Shown piece by piece: positions 1 through 8,294 of a stretch of DNA of 64,000 nucleotides (position 1 is the first letter of the stretch; the number at the start of each line of letters is the position of its first letter). The translations under genes were made by a program, and so were the position numbers. The notes beneath the pieces are model-generated. The model did not search any database. It was not told the origin of the DNA and saw nothing but the letters and a program-made list of their open reading frames with translations. The DNA is taken from the NCBI RefSeq assembly GCF_001436505.1, contig NZ_AYYI01000103.1, positions 1-64,000 of the forward strand, in the 5' to 3' direction. Source of the DNA: Loigolactobacillus rennini DSM 20253. GTDB lineage: Bacteria > Bacillota > Bacilli > Lactobacillales > Lactobacillaceae.

Positions 1-57
1 CGAGGAGATCTCCAAAGGATAGAAACTATCCTTCAACACCATTTGACAAACTTCCAC

Positions 58-95
58 AAAAAACCGTCTTAGCGCCATGGTCGCTAAGACGGTTT
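58..95 (-). terminator. Rho-independent terminator of yceD-rpmF
   Basis: Perfect 14-bp inverted repeat (61-74 pairing with 82-95, 7-nt loop). On the minus strand it is followed by six T residues (58-63). It sits directly after the rpmF stop codon and closes the yceD-rpmF transcript. Confidence 0.92.
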
Positions 96-107
96 ATCAG
101 GTATTAC

Positions 108-293
108 CTAGTTATTGTTACCTGTGTTGATAATTTGTTTCCCATTATAAAAACCACAATTTGGGCAAACTCGGTGTGATGCGCGTAACTCACCACAGTT
201 TGGACATGGGCTTAAATTGGGTGTTGTTAATTTAATGTGTCCCCGACGCATACGTTTCTTCGTCTTGGAAGTTTTTCTTGCTGGTACAGCCAT
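108..293 (-). CDS. rpmF: Large ribosomal subunit protein bL32
   Basis: The 61-residue product starts [10 protein letters not shown] and has the zinc-binding form of bL32, with two CPNC pairs (Cys30/33 and Cys43/46) and a basic N-terminus. It is a structural protein of the 50S subunit. The gene follows yceD on the same strand with a 38-base gap, the usual ylbN-rpmF pairing of Firmicutes. A strong GGAGGTGG-type ribosome binding site lies just upstream and a perfect terminator follows. The four intact cysteines mark this as the C+ form; no zinc-free paralogue is visible in the window. Confidence 0.98.
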   Translation of the reverse strand: MAVPARKTSKTKKRMRRGHIKLTTPNLSPCPNCGELRASHRVCPNCGFYNGKQIINTGNNN

Positions 294-331
294 TAAATGC
301 CACCTCCTTAAATGATTTAAACCGTTTTACA

Positions 332-886
332 TTACTTATCGGTTGACTCGTTGAATAAACCTTTCAGTTTCGCAAAACGTGGATCGCCTTGTTGTTTGTG
401 TGCTTCCAGTGATTGCTGGTAATGATCTTCTGATACAACTTGCCAACCATCACCTTTAGGCATTGCCGCCGCACCTGCTTTTTCGTGTGGCGTCAATACT
501 TGCATTGGAATCTGTAGCAAAATATTGTCCACGATGGCATGATCTAAGTCTAAGGTATCATTTTTTAAGACAATAACCGTAACTTTTTGATCCTGTTCCA
601 TGGATGTTTGCTGCCCTGCTGGAACGTAAACTTCAGTAAAAGCAAAATCCAATGCTAATTCAGTGGGTTTCAACGAACGCGTTGACGGTAAGACCAACTT
701 GCCTTGCACCTTCACATAAGCAGTAACCGCAGTTTCATCTACTGTCAAAAACCCAGAAATTTTTAACGGGCTTACATCGATAATCTGTGGATCCCGATCT
801 TGCAAAGCTGCCTTCAGGTCAAGCGTTTCCGCCAATTTAAGTGGTTCTTGCTGATACTTTTTTAATTCCAGTAAAGACCATTTCAT
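332..886 (-). CDS. yceD: YceD/YlbN family (DUF177) protein linked to 23S rRNA accumulation
   Basis: 184 residues, the usual family length. The C-terminus carries the GDPRFAKLKGLF segment typical of the family. YceD is known from E. coli and plants to be needed for normal 23S rRNA and 50S levels; its biochemical activity is unsettled. It is first in a two-gene operon with rpmF. The gene has an AGGAGG site 4-9 bases before its ATG and a consensus sigma-A promoter (916-944) overlapped by a long dyad. Functional assignment rests on family membership and on the rpmF neighbour. Confidence 0.9.
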   Translation of the reverse strand: MKWSLLELKKYQQEPLKLAETLDLKAALQDRDPQIIDVSPLKISGFLTVDETAVTAYVKVQGKLVLPSTRSLKPTELALDFAFTEVYVPAGQQTSMEQDQKVTVIVLKNDTLDLDHAIVDNILLQIPMQVLTPHEKAGAAAMPKGDGWQVVSEDHYQQSLEAHKQQGDPRFAKLKGLFNESTDK

Positions 887-915
887 TGAAGTTTCCTCCT
901 AATGCAACGAGAATA

Positions 916-944
916 ATTATAACTTCCCCTAAAATCTTTGTCAA
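916..944 (-). promoter_or_regulatory. Consensus sigma-A promoter of yceD-rpmF
   Basis: On the minus strand TTGACA (944-939) and TATAAT (921-916) are separated by exactly 17 bases, a 12 of 12 match to consensus. The yceD ribosome binding site follows about 20 bases after the -10. Confidence 0.9.
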
Positions 945-972
945 CCTGATTTACTTTACAGGAAAGATTTTA
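930..972 (-). repeat. Interrupted dyad overlapping the yceD -35 region
   Basis: A perfect 10-bp inverted repeat (930-939 with 963-972) encloses a second 4-bp arm pair (CCTG 945-948, CAGG 959-962). The left arm lies in the promoter spacer and touches the -35. There is no T-run, so it does not look like a terminator for tmcAL. It could be an operator or an RNA hairpin at the end of the upstream transcript. Confidence 0.6.
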
Positions 973-1012
973 CCGTTAAGCCTATCATGACACAACTTAT
1001 GGACCATCAGTT

Positions 1013-2170
1013 TTACTCAATTCGTAATGGTGGCCGGTTAAAATTTTGTTCTCGACCATTAACTAAACTATAAACCGCATCCGTTTGAATTTCTAAACTT
1101 AACGGTCCCTTTTCACTGCCAATTTTTTGACTAACTCGAGAAATTAACGGGAATGGTAAATCAGCTTTAATTTGATGTAAATAGGCTTGCCCTTGAGCTG
1201 TAAAACCTAATAAATGAAAATACGGGTGTGTTTCCATTTGCCGAATAGCAGCTGGTTTAACATTTAACAAGACATATAAACAAAGCCGCTGCAAGCGCGT
1301 ATAAGTGTAACGCTTTGTTTTTAAACCGCGTAATAAACTAGTGAAATTAGTCGCCGTTTTAATTGCGCGGTGAAAACGGTACTCTAAGCCTTCCGTCATT
1401 TGATAAGTTTGCGCTAATTCAGCTGTCGGTGTACTTAAAATACGATAACGTAAAAAAGGATAAAAATTTTGCCAAGACAATAATTGATTCTGCTGTAACG
1501 CTTGTAATGTTTCCGGCGGAACCACAGCAGCAATTTCCGCAGGCACCTTAGCTTGATGTAACACTAACCGGCGAATGGCACGCGCACTGGCAATGTTGGT
1601 GCCATTGAGCTCTTGATCTTGATACTGTGCATAATGACGAGTAATTGGCAATAATTGCAATGGCTGACCTAAGTGAGCATTAGCCGCTGCATAGCTTAAA
1701 CCTAGTAATTGATTGGGGTGATCAATATTCAATTGCAATGTTGCTTGGTAAAATTGATTTAATTGTGTGGCATAAGTTTGTTGGTAATCACGAAAATAAT
1801 AGTGCAAATTGGGTAAAGCGGCTAAACGGTGGCCAATTTTCTGATAATCTAATGCTGCATTTTCTGTTCCAAAGGCCAAACTATCACACTTTAAAGCGGC
1901 TAAAAGCTTTAAGGCACCGGCCGCAAAACGATCTGCTGGTTCAACAGCATACGCAAATGGCAGCTCGACCACCAAATCCGCCCCGTGACGTAAAGCAACT
2001 TCTGCTCGGTGCCACTTATCTAATATTGCTGGCTCACCGCGTTGTAAAAAGTTGCCACTCATTACTGCAATCACAACATCAGCACCTGAGCGTTTTCTGG
2101 CCATTTTTAAATGATATAAATGTCCATTGTGCAAGGGATTGTATTCAACAATGACACCTACTGCCCGCAA
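1013..2170 (-). CDS. tmcAL: tRNA(Met) cytidine acetate ligase (YlbM family)
   Basis: TmcAL ligates acetate to C34 of elongator tRNA-Met using ATP, making N4-acetylcytidine at the wobble base. The N-terminus RAVGVIVEYNPLHNGHLYHL carries the nucleotidyltransferase HxGH signature, and MSGNFLQRGEPA is a family-conserved block. A GTG at 2179 is possible, but the GAGG site lies against it. The TTG at 2170 has an 8-base spacer and gives an N-terminus that aligns with Bacillus YlbM, so I chose it (385 residues). It is last in the yqeG-to-tmcAL minus-strand run, 14 bases after the methyltransferase stop. Confidence 0.93.
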   Translation of the reverse strand: MRAVGVIVEYNPLHNGHLYHLKMARKRSGADVVIAVMSGNFLQRGEPAILDKWHRAEVALRHGADLVVELPFAYAVEPADRFAAGALKLLAALKCDSLAFGTENAALDYQKIGHRLAALPNLHYYFRDYQQTYATQLNQFYQATLQLNIDHPNQLLGLSYAAANAHLGQPLQLLPITRHYAQYQDQELNGTNIASARAIRRLVLHQAKVPAEIAAVVPPETLQALQQNQLLSWQNFYPFLRYRILSTPTAELAQTYQMTEGLEYRFHRAIKTATNFTSLLRGLKTKRYTYTRLQRLCLYVLLNVKPAAIRQMETHPYFHLLGFTAQGQAYLHQIKADLPFPLISRVSQKIGSEKGPLSLEIQTDAVYSLVNGREQNFNRPPLRIE

Positions 2171-2184
2171 CCTTGTCACCTCAA

Positions 2185-2922
2185 TTAACTTTTTTTAGCC
2201 GTAAAAAACCAGCGGACACTGTCTGGCGCCACTGCTTGCTGACCAAAATCTGCACTAACTGCTACTTTTTTAAATCCCGCTTGCGCTAATGCCTGTGTCA
2301 CTTGAACCAACGGATAAGTTCGTTCCCGGTGCAATTCATTCAAAACTTGATAACCGCCTAAACTAGCATCCCATACAAAAAAAGTTAAGTCATGTTCAAC
2401 TGAATGGGGGTAATCCCCAACATAACTATGCCACATAAAAGCAGTGGTTTCGTTTTTATAGTTATACATGTACCCTGGAAAACAATCATCCATTTGGTGT
2501 AATGAATGCATATCAAATAAAAACAGACCATCTGCCGTTAAATGTGCTGCTACCTGTTGAAATACTTGACTTAAGGCAGCTAAATTCGGCATGTAGCACA
2601 ACGAATCATCAAAGCAAGTCACTAGCTCATAAGTCCCTAAGTCACCTAACTCACGGACATCACCTTGTACTAACGGAACTGATACTTGCGCAGCTGTAAT
2701 GTGTTGCTGCGCTAAAGTCAGCATATCAGCGGATAGATCCAGGCCCGTCACTTGATAGCCAGCAGCTGCCAGTTTTACCGCTAAAACACCAGTTCCACAA
2801 GCTAATTCCAGTGTTCGTTGTCCCTTTTGACCTGCTTCTTGCTTAACAAATTGACACCAACGATCATACAGTTCTGGTGCCATCAGATGGTCATAAAGGG
2901 TTGCAAATGTCTGATAGATCAT
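2185..2922 (-). CDS. Class I SAM-dependent methyltransferase (YqeM-like)
   Basis: 245 residues with a Rossmann-fold SAM-binding core. The motif I glycine run LELACGTGVLA is near residues 39-47, the acidic motif II GLDLSAD follows, and later blocks include FDMHSL. The substrate is unknown. It occupies the place of yqeM in the conserved yqe cluster and overlaps rsfS by an ATGA junction (stop of rsfS in its start), suggesting translational coupling. Context hints at an RNA or ribosome-related substrate, but that is inference. Confidence 0.88.
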   Translation of the reverse strand: MIYQTFATLYDHLMAPELYDRWCQFVKQEAGQKGQRTLELACGTGVLAVKLAAAGYQVTGLDLSADMLTLAQQHITAAQVSVPLVQGDVRELGDLGTYELVTCFDDSLCYMPNLAALSQVFQQVAAHLTADGLFLFDMHSLHQMDDCFPGYMYNYKNETTAFMWHSYVGDYPHSVEHDLTFFVWDASLGGYQVLNELHRERTYPLVQVTQALAQAGFKKVAVSADFGQQAVAPDSVRWFFTAKKS

Positions 2923-3275
2923 GCCTTAATCCAGTCACTAACGTCAACTTTAGCTGCATTAGCCCATAATTTTTCTAAGTTATAGTACGCACGTACTTGC
3001 GGAGCAAAAATGTTAACGACCACATCACCTAAATCCATTAAAACCCATTTATCCGAGTTTTTACCCTCTATACGTTCAATTTTAACGTCTGCCGCTTCTT
3101 CTTTTTCTGCGATTGCTTCTGCGATCGCACCTAACTGCCGCTTAGAACTACCTTGCATAATCACAAAATAATCTGCTAACAGGCTGACTTCATGGACATC
3201 TAATGCCACAATATCCTCTGCCCGTTTACTATCTGCTGCGCGGACTGCAATTTCTAAAATATCCTGACTGTTCAA
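2919..3275 (-). CDS. rsfS: Ribosomal silencing factor RsfS
   Basis: 118 residues of the RsfS/YbeB/Iojap family. The family binds uL14 on the 50S subunit and blocks joining of the 30S subunit when nutrients are short. Conserved blocks DYFVIMQGSSKRQ and EGKNSDKWVLMDLGDVVVNIF are present. Translation probably starts at a TTG with a GGAG site 7 bases upstream. It overlaps the downstream methyltransferase by 4 bases. A 60-base gap separates it from yqeK. Confidence 0.96.
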   Translation of the reverse strand: MNSQDILEIAVRAADSKRAEDIVALDVHEVSLLADYFVIMQGSSKRQLGAIAEAIAEKEEAADVKIERIEGKNSDKWVLMDLGDVVVNIFAPQVRAYYNLEKLWANAAKVDVSDWIKA

Positions 3276-3335
3276 AATAGCGCTCCTTTTCTAATTGTGA
3301 TACTGATTACTAGCTCATTTGACACCGATAAAAGA

Positions 3336-3932
3336 CTAAGGCTTTGCCGCCCAAGCATTATAAGTATCAATTGTTTTCGGGTAAATACGAGCACGCTTAC
3401 TGAGTAAGAATTCTAACGTATGAACGACTTCAAAACTAACCCCAGCATCTAAGCTTTGCGCTGCAGCTGCCCGTGCTTGATCGACACCTGGAAAATCACG
3501 ACCCGGTTCAATAAAATCCGCAATAAAAATAATTTTATCCAAAGTGGTCATGTTAACGTCACCGATTGTATGCCGCCGAACAGCATTTAAAATAGCTGCG
3601 TCATGAATGCCTAATTCGCGTTTAATAATTTCTGCACCGACAACACCGTGCCAAATACCATTATTAGCCTGTAACAGCAGTGGATCCAGTTTTTCTTGCT
3701 GAATGAGTTGTTTAAACTCCGCATCAGGCCGTTGTTTAGCATAATCATGTACCAATCCTGCAACATCAGCACGCTGAACGTCTCCGCCGTATTGATGCGC
3801 CAATTCAACTGCTACTTTAGCTACCCGCTGGACGTGCGCAAAACGACTTGCACTTAATTGCATACCAATCTTGTCCAGCAACTCTGAACGGGACATCGGG
3901 ACTAAAACTTTTCCATCTTCACTTTTGATCAC
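3336..3932 (-). CDS. yqeK: HD-domain Ap4A hydrolase YqeK
   Basis: HD-superfamily metal hydrolase; family members cleave diadenosine tetraphosphate symmetrically. Metal-binding residues are visible as an early His in RFAHVQRV, the HD pair in GLVHDYAKQ and a His in RRHTIGD. Three starts are possible: TTG at 3953 (no clear binding site, overlaps nadD by 35 bases), GTG at 3932 (AAGG site 8 bases upstream, chosen, 198 residues) and ATG at 3896 (gives the 186-residue length of Bacillus YqeK but has a poor site). It follows nadD in the conserved yqe operon. Confidence 0.93.
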   Translation of the reverse strand: MIKSEDGKVLVPMSRSELLDKIGMQLSASRFAHVQRVAKVAVELAHQYGGDVQRADVAGLVHDYAKQRPDAEFKQLIQQEKLDPLLLQANNGIWHGVVGAEIIKRELGIHDAAILNAVRRHTIGDVNMTTLDKIIFIADFIEPGRDFPGVDQARAAAAQSLDAGVSFEVVHTLEFLLSKRARIYPKTIDTYNAWAAKP

Positions 3933-4560
3933 GGTACAAACCTTCTTTTTCAATATAATCGATGACAGCTTCAGGCACTAAATAGCGAATCGAGCACCCC
4001 ATTTGCACCCGCCGCCGAATCATAGTCGAACTGATTGCCATCAATGGTGCATCGACCCATAAAATTGGGTAGCGGCTTTGAACGGAATAACCAGGACGCT
4101 TAACCCCAACAAATTGAACCATTTTAGTCAGTTCATCGATCCGATGCCAGTTTGGTAAGTCTGCTACCATATCTGCCCCGATAATAAAATAATAATCAGT
4201 ATCAGGATGCTGCTGCTTTAAGGTCATCATTGTATCATACGAGTAGCTAATTCCGCCACGTTTCACTTCAGCAGTTTCTAATGCAAAGTGCTCATTACCG
4301 GTAATCGCCCGCTGTACCATTGCGACACGGTGCTTAGCCGCAATTGCCGTTTTAGGTGTTTGGTGCGGTGGTGTCGCATCTGGCATAAATAAAATTTTGT
4401 CCAAGCCTAGTTGTGACCCCACTGATTCGGCAATAATCAAATGTCCTAAATGAGGTGGATTAAAGGTTCCGCCCATAATACCAACTTGCTTTTTATGTTT
4501 ATCCCCTAAAATTTCTTCTTTCATTTCGACTGTGATCACAGGTTGTGTCAATGTCCTCAC
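3919..4560 (-). CDS. nadD: Nicotinate-nucleotide adenylyltransferase
   Basis: NadD transfers AMP to nicotinate mononucleotide, the penultimate step of NAD synthesis. The nucleotidyltransferase motif GGTFNPPHLGH (about residues 30-40) and the C-terminal ISSTMIRRR motif are intact. The GTG at 4560 has an AGAGGTGA site 10 bases upstream; an internal ATG at 4524 is the alternative, and the extra N-terminal residues are not seen in most homologues. It is followed by yqeK with overlap, the usual arrangement. Confidence 0.95.
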   Translation of the reverse strand: MRTLTQPVITVEMKEEILGDKHKKQVGIMGGTFNPPHLGHLIIAESVGSQLGLDKILFMPDATPPHQTPKTAIAAKHRVAMVQRAITGNEHFALETAEVKRGGISYSYDTMMTLKQQHPDTDYYFIIGADMVADLPNWHRIDELTKMVQFVGVKRPGYSVQSRYPILWVDAPLMAISSTMIRRRVQMGCSIRYLVPEAVIDYIEKEGLYRDQK

Positions 4561-4664
4561 CGTTAAAATGTCACCTCTTCAACTTACCATTTGGCTAACT
4601 ATTGATCGCTCAGACTTGCTGATTTGCAAAGTTGCTAAGCGCCGCCATTAGCCTGTTGGCATGT

Positions 4665-4979
4665 TTATAATGCTTTAACTTTTAAAGAAAGCCGCCGATA
4701 TTTTTCTTTTGAAGCTGGTCGGTACAATAATAATACACGACCAATAATTTGTGGAATTTGTACGCCGGGTAATTGCTCTCGCAACGCGGTTGCCACTTCT
4801 TTAGGTGCTAAATCCGCATTTTGCAGCAAATTAATTTTAACTAATTCATGCCGCGCTAAATTATCATCCAGCTGACTTAAAAACGACGCATTAAGTCCAT
4901 TTTTGCCGATATGAAATTCGGGCTGCAACCGATTAGCCCGCGCACGTAAAAACCGTTTTTGTTTACCTGTTAATGCCAT
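4665..4979 (-). CDS. yhbY: CRM-domain RNA-binding protein YhbY
   Basis: 104 residues in the CRM fold, starting ALTGKQKRFLRARANRL and holding the HIGKNG loop that is the family GxxG-type RNA-binding element. YhbY associates with pre-50S particles. Two ATGs are adjacent; the second (4979) sits 6 bases from GGGAG and is preferred. It lies 12 bases after yqeH in the same run. A 104-base gap to nadD carries no obvious terminator. Confidence 0.95.
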   Translation of the reverse strand: MALTGKQKRFLRARANRLQPEFHIGKNGLNASFLSQLDDNLARHELVKINLLQNADLAPKEVATALREQLPGVQIPQIIGRVLLLYRPASKEKYRRLSLKVKAL

Positions 4980-4994
4980 CATAAACTCCCTTCA

Positions 4995-6116
4995 CTAAAT
5001 TAATGCCGTACGTAGCGTAACTGCAACACCTTTTGGTGCCCAACCGCTAACCGTAGCGCCTGCTGGTACGGTAATCCAGCCTAACCCGGCAAACACCACG
5101 TCACTTTTTTCTTCTGGTGTAAATTGAATTCGTTTTAAAGCCGGTAACGTTGCTACTTCTTTTGGCCGCGGCGGTTGTAATAATTTACCCAACTGCCGGC
5201 TGTAAAAATCCGTCGCATTGCTTAATTTTGTTCGATGAATGTAGAGATTGTTATCAAAATATAACGTAAATCCACTATGCGGTCCTTGCTCATAATCAAA
5301 GCGACCCACCCCACCTAAAAATAGGGTTTGGCCACTATCAAGCTGATAAGTACGCGGTTTGATTGGCTTTTTAGGCGTAACCAGTTTCAAATCGCGCTGG
5401 CCTAGGTAGTGCGCCATTTGCTGATGATGGATGATTCCCGGAGTGTCAATTAATTGTTGACCATCTGCCAGTGGAATTTCAATTTTATCCAAAGTTGTTC
5501 CTGGAAACCTTGATGTCGTGATTAAATTTTGTGTGCCTGTTGCCTGCTTAATAATCCGATTAATCAAAGTCGATTTACCGACATTGGTTACTCCCACAAC
5601 GTAAACATCACGACCAGCCCGATAATGATCAATGGCTTGTAATAATTCATCTAATTGATAGCCGTTTTTAGCACTGGTCAACAGTACATCAACCGGCCGT
5701 AAGCCTGCTGCATGCGCTTGTTGTTGCAACCACTGTTTGACTTTGCCCCGCTTAACTGATTTTGGCAAAACATCCACTTTATTTCCAACTAATAAGACAG
5801 GATTATCACCAACAAAACGGTGTAAGCCAGGAATTAAACTGCCATTAAAATCAAAAATGTCTATCACATTGACAATCAACGCATCTGCTTCACTAAGCTG
5901 CGTTAGTAAACGTAAGAAATCATCATCACTTAAACGGACATCTGAAATCTCATTATAGTGCCGTAAACGAAAGCAACGTTGACAGTACACATCCTCCGCC
6001 GCTAGATTCTTTTTTAAGGCAGAGGCTGGAATGTAACCAGCTGCAGTTTTATCTACTGTTTGGATCTGGGCACCACAACCAATACAGTAATGTGGTGTCA
6101 CTGTTTCTTCAGTCAT
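4995..6116 (-). CDS. yqeH: Ribosome biogenesis GTPase YqeH (circularly permuted)
   Basis: 373 residues. A zinc finger (Cys11, 14, 45, 48) precedes a GTPase domain whose motifs run in permuted order: G4 NKVD at 112-115, G5 TSAK at 147-150, G1 GVTNVGKST at 175-183, then G3 DTPG at 224-227. YqeH acts in 30S assembly in Bacillus. Its start overlaps the yqeG stop by 8 bases. The C-terminal half is the usual YqeH beta-rich RNA/protein-binding region. Confidence 0.97.
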   Translation of the reverse strand: MTEETVTPHYCIGCGAQIQTVDKTAAGYIPASALKKNLAAEDVYCQRCFRLRHYNEISDVRLSDDDFLRLLTQLSEADALIVNVIDIFDFNGSLIPGLHRFVGDNPVLLVGNKVDVLPKSVKRGKVKQWLQQQAHAAGLRPVDVLLTSAKNGYQLDELLQAIDHYRAGRDVYVVGVTNVGKSTLINRIIKQATGTQNLITTSRFPGTTLDKIEIPLADGQQLIDTPGIIHHQQMAHYLGQRDLKLVTPKKPIKPRTYQLDSGQTLFLGGVGRFDYEQGPHSGFTLYFDNNLYIHRTKLSNATDFYSRQLGKLLQPPRPKEVATLPALKRIQFTPEEKSDVVFAGLGWITVPAGATVSGWAPKGVAVTLRTALI

Positions 6117-6639
6117 TCAAACGCTCCTTCCATCTAAGTTCTGGGTGACGCCGCAATAAGCGCCGCATTAAAAATTTTTCAAAAAACCGATTAATTCTAG
6201 TATTCCAAGCATCCGTTTCAATCAATGGCTGCACTAAAATTGTCCGGACGTGACTATGGTTGGCAGCAATCACATCCGTCAGTAATTGGTCCCCAACCAT
6301 AACCAGTTCTCCACTAGTTAGGCCAAGCCGCTTCTTTGCTTGGCGAATACCAAATGTTAATGGTTTTAACGCGCGGGAAATAAAAGGCAGACCTAAATTT
6401 GCCACTGCACGGCTAACGCGTGCCGCACTATTATTAGAAACCACAACGACAGGAATCCCGCTAGTTTGCATTTTTGTAATCCAATCGTGCAGTTGACGGG
6501 TTCCAGTTGGATTGTCCCAGGCAATAATCGTGTTATCCAAATCAGTTAAAATCGCTTTAATTCCCTGCTGCTTAGCATCTTCTGGCGTTAACTGGGTAAT
6601 TTTAGATAACATCCAAGTGGGTTTGTAATCTAAAAACAT
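6109..6639 (-). CDS. yqeG: HAD superfamily (IIIA) phosphatase YqeG
   Basis: 176 residues. The catalytic DxDxT motif is LTDLDNT (Asp33, Asp35). The Ser/Thr motif VVVSNNS and the C-terminal acidic motif VGDQLLTD follow, so the HAD active site is complete. The substrate is not established; distant relatives dephosphorylate phosphatidylglycerophosphate, which remains a possibility. It is first in the yqe operon and overlaps yqeH by 8 bases. A TATAAT (6690-6685) about 45 bases upstream is the likely -10, with a weak -35. Confidence 0.92.
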   Translation of the reverse strand: MFLDYKPTWMLSKITQLTPEDAKQQGIKAILTDLDNTIIAWDNPTGTRQLHDWITKMQTSGIPVVVVSNNSAARVSRAVANLGLPFISRALKPLTFGIRQAKKRLGLTSGELVMVGDQLLTDVIAANHSHVRTILVQPLIETDAWNTRINRFFEKFLMRRLLRRHPELRWKERLND

Positions 6640-6684
6640 AATAACCTCTCAACATTAATCAGTTTTACTGCATTCTATCACTTC

Positions 6685-6690
6685 ATTATA
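6685..6690 (-). promoter_or_regulatory. Candidate -10 element for the yqeG operon
   Basis: TATAAT on the minus strand, about 45 bases before the yqeG start. No good -35 is visible at 16-18 bases. The intergenic stretch 6640-6826 otherwise contains only the rplT terminator. Confidence 0.4.
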
Positions 6691-6765
6691 AGGTAATCGC
6701 CCTTAAATTGCATCTGCTAGGTACAAAAACCTCTGGTTAATCAATAATGATAAGCTAGTTTTAAT

Positions 6766-6801
6766 AAAAAGAAGGCTGCGACAATATTTGCCACAGCCTT
6801 C
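6766..6801 (-). terminator. Terminator of infC-rpmI-rplT
   Basis: Minus-strand hairpin with GAAGGCTG/CAGCCTTC arms (6794-6801 and 6771-6778), extended by GCAA/TTGT-type pairing, then five T residues. It lies 25 bases after the rplT stop. Confidence 0.85.
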
Positions 6802-6826
6802 CTGCTGATGCACAACGCTTTAGCGA

Positions 6827-7186
6827 TTATTTTGCAATTGCAGCTTTTGCCTGTTTGGTAATGTCTGCAAAAGCTTTACTATCACTAACCGCAAGTTCTG
6901 CTAGCATTTTACGATTGATATTAATGCCAGCCAATTTTAAACCATGCATCAATTGACTATAACTGATGTCGTTTAAACGTGCTGCTGCATTAATCCGCGC
7001 AATCCATAACTTACGGAAATTACGCTTAACTTGCCGCCGATCGCGGAAAGCATAACGGTATGAAACCATTACTTGTGTATGTGCAGTTCTAAATAAACGG
7101 TGCTTAGAACCACGATAGCCTTTAGCTAATTTTAAAACTTTTTTACGACGTTTGCGCGTCACTGTTCCACCTTTAACACGTGGCAT
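6827..7186 (-). CDS. rplT: Large ribosomal subunit protein bL20
   Basis: 119 residues, starting [28 protein letters not shown]-type sequence with the usual very basic N-terminal arm and globular C-terminal half. It is an early-assembly 50S protein and the known autoregulator of its own operon, acting on the infC leader in Firmicutes. A GAGGAGG site precedes the ATG. It is third in infC-rpmI-rplT. Confidence 0.98.
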   Translation of the reverse strand: MPRVKGGTVTRKRRKKVLKLAKGYRGSKHRLFRTAHTQVMVSYRYAFRDRRQVKRNFRKLWIARINAAARLNDISYSQLMHGLKLAGININRKMLAELAVSDSKAFADITKQAKAAIAK

Positions 7187-7277
7187 ACAAATTCCTCCTC
7201 AAATACGTCGACAAACCAATTTAACTGCTATTAGTTGCCGCACATTGCCTAAAATTAATTTCGTTAGATGATGCCCA

Positions 7278-7478
7278 TTATTTCATTTGGGATATCATTT
7301 GTTTGATCCGCTTCATATCACTAGCGGAAACCATGCCTGATTTTGCCAAGTTGCGCCGTTGCTTCTTGGTTTTACCATGGAAACGGTGACTCGTGAAAGC
7401 ATGACGACGTGACAATCCACCACTTCCGGTTTTCTTGAAACGTTTTGCTGATGCACGATGTGTTTTTTGTTTTGGCAT
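7278..7478 (-). CDS. rpmI: Large ribosomal subunit protein bL35
   Basis: 66 residues starting [20 protein letters not shown], the full bL35 length. The open frame extends 20 codons upstream, but the ATG at 7478 with a GGAGG-type site is the family start. It is the second gene of the L20 operon, between infC and rplT, with gaps of 124 and 91 bases. Confidence 0.98.
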   Translation of the reverse strand: MPKQKTHRASAKRFKKTGSGGLSRRHAFTSHRFHGKTKKQRRNLAKSGMVSASDMKRIKQMISQMK

Positions 7479-7602
7479 AATTAATTTTTCCTCCCTACAG
7501 CAAGCAATCTTAACATTAACGTACTGCTTACCGAACAATTTGTGAGCTGCACGTTGACGACCGGATTAACAGCCGGTAAAACTAACTGTCAATTGGTGCT
7601 GC

Positions 7603-8121
7603 TTACTTCTTTTCTGCAATTGGCTGCAACATCATCGACATACTACGACCATCCATCTTCGGCCGGTTGATGACTGTTGCAACATCTTTCGTTTCATCTG
7701 CCAAGCGATTAAGCACTTCACGCCCAATATCTTTATGGGTGATGGCCCGACCCCGGAAACGGATCGATGCTTTAACCTTATCACCCTTTTCTAAGAACTT
7801 ACGGGCATTTTTTAACTTAGTGTTGAAATCATTTTGATCAATCGTTGGGCTCAAGCGAACTTCTTTAACGTTAACAACTTTCTGCTTCTTACGAGCATCA
7901 CGTTGCTTCTTTTGCATTTCAAAACGGTACTTACCGTAATCCATAATCCGCGCTACCGGTGGTTTTGCACGCGGTGCAACCAGAACAACATCTAAATTAG
8001 CTTGGTCTGCAATCCGCAGCGCTTCAGTTTTACTTTTGACTCCTAATTGTTTACCACTTTCAGAAATCAAACGAACCTCACGTGCACGAATCCCATCATT
8101 GACCATCATGTCTTTTGCTAT
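7603..8121 (-). CDS. infC: Translation initiation factor IF-3, probable AUA start
   Basis: IF-3 checks start-codon and initiator-tRNA pairing on the 30S subunit. Both domains are intact ([39 protein letters not shown]). The first ATG (8109) lies 21 bases from the strong GGAGGTGA site (8135-8128). An in-frame ATA at 8121-8119 sits 9 bases from GGAGG and would give an [10 protein letters not shown]-terminus, as in other lactobacilli. Rare start codons on infC are a known basis of IF-3 self-control, so I placed the start at ATA; ATG remains the fallback. Confidence 0.93.
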   Translation of the reverse strand: MAKDMMVNDGIRAREVRLISESGKQLGVKSKTEALRIADQANLDVVLVAPRAKPPVARIMDYGKYRFEMQKKQRDARKKQKVVNVKEVRLSPTIDQNDFNTKLKNARKFLEKGDKVKASIRFRGRAITHKDIGREVLNRLADETKDVATVINRPKMDGRSMSMMLQPIAEKK

Positions 8122-8288
8122 GGCTATTCACCTCCAGAAATTTCGAGAAATTTGCAGAAAAAAGCGGAGGACTGCATTGCAGACCCCCGCTATAAATCAG
8201 ATATCCTGATTTAAACCGTTCATTATCTGCCCAGAGACATTACGTCAACTTAGGCGAGAAGCGGGCTGCTTCTGCTTAATTCCCAATA
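8122..8288 (-). promoter_or_regulatory. L20-type autoregulatory leader with attenuator, upstream of infC
   Basis: A leader of about 165 bases precedes infC. It contains hairpins AGAAGC/GCTTCT and AAATCAG/CTGATTT, then a terminator-like stem (8163-8191) with one wobble and one mismatch, followed by six T residues (8163-8158). The terminator lies inside the leader, ahead of the ribosome binding site. This is the layout of the Firmicutes L20 leader, in which bL20 binding favours premature termination. The identity is inferred from position and shape. Confidence 0.75.
8158..8191 (-). terminator. Attenuator terminator in the infC leader
   Basis: On the minus strand a 13-bp stem (one G-T wobble, one T-T mismatch, 3-base loop) is followed by TTTTTT. 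It sits 23 bases before the infC ribosome binding site, so it acts on leader transcripts rather than at a gene end. Confidence 0.8.
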
Positions 8289-8294
8289 GCACTG

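Noticed and set aside
15-33. Small AAGGATAG/CTATCCTT hairpin near the left edge
   Set aside because: 8-bp stem without T-tract or adjacent gene inside the window; cannot be assigned.
1738-2154. Plus-strand open frame opposite tmcAL
   Set aside because: Antisense shadow of a well-conserved gene; no ribosome binding site or protein signature.
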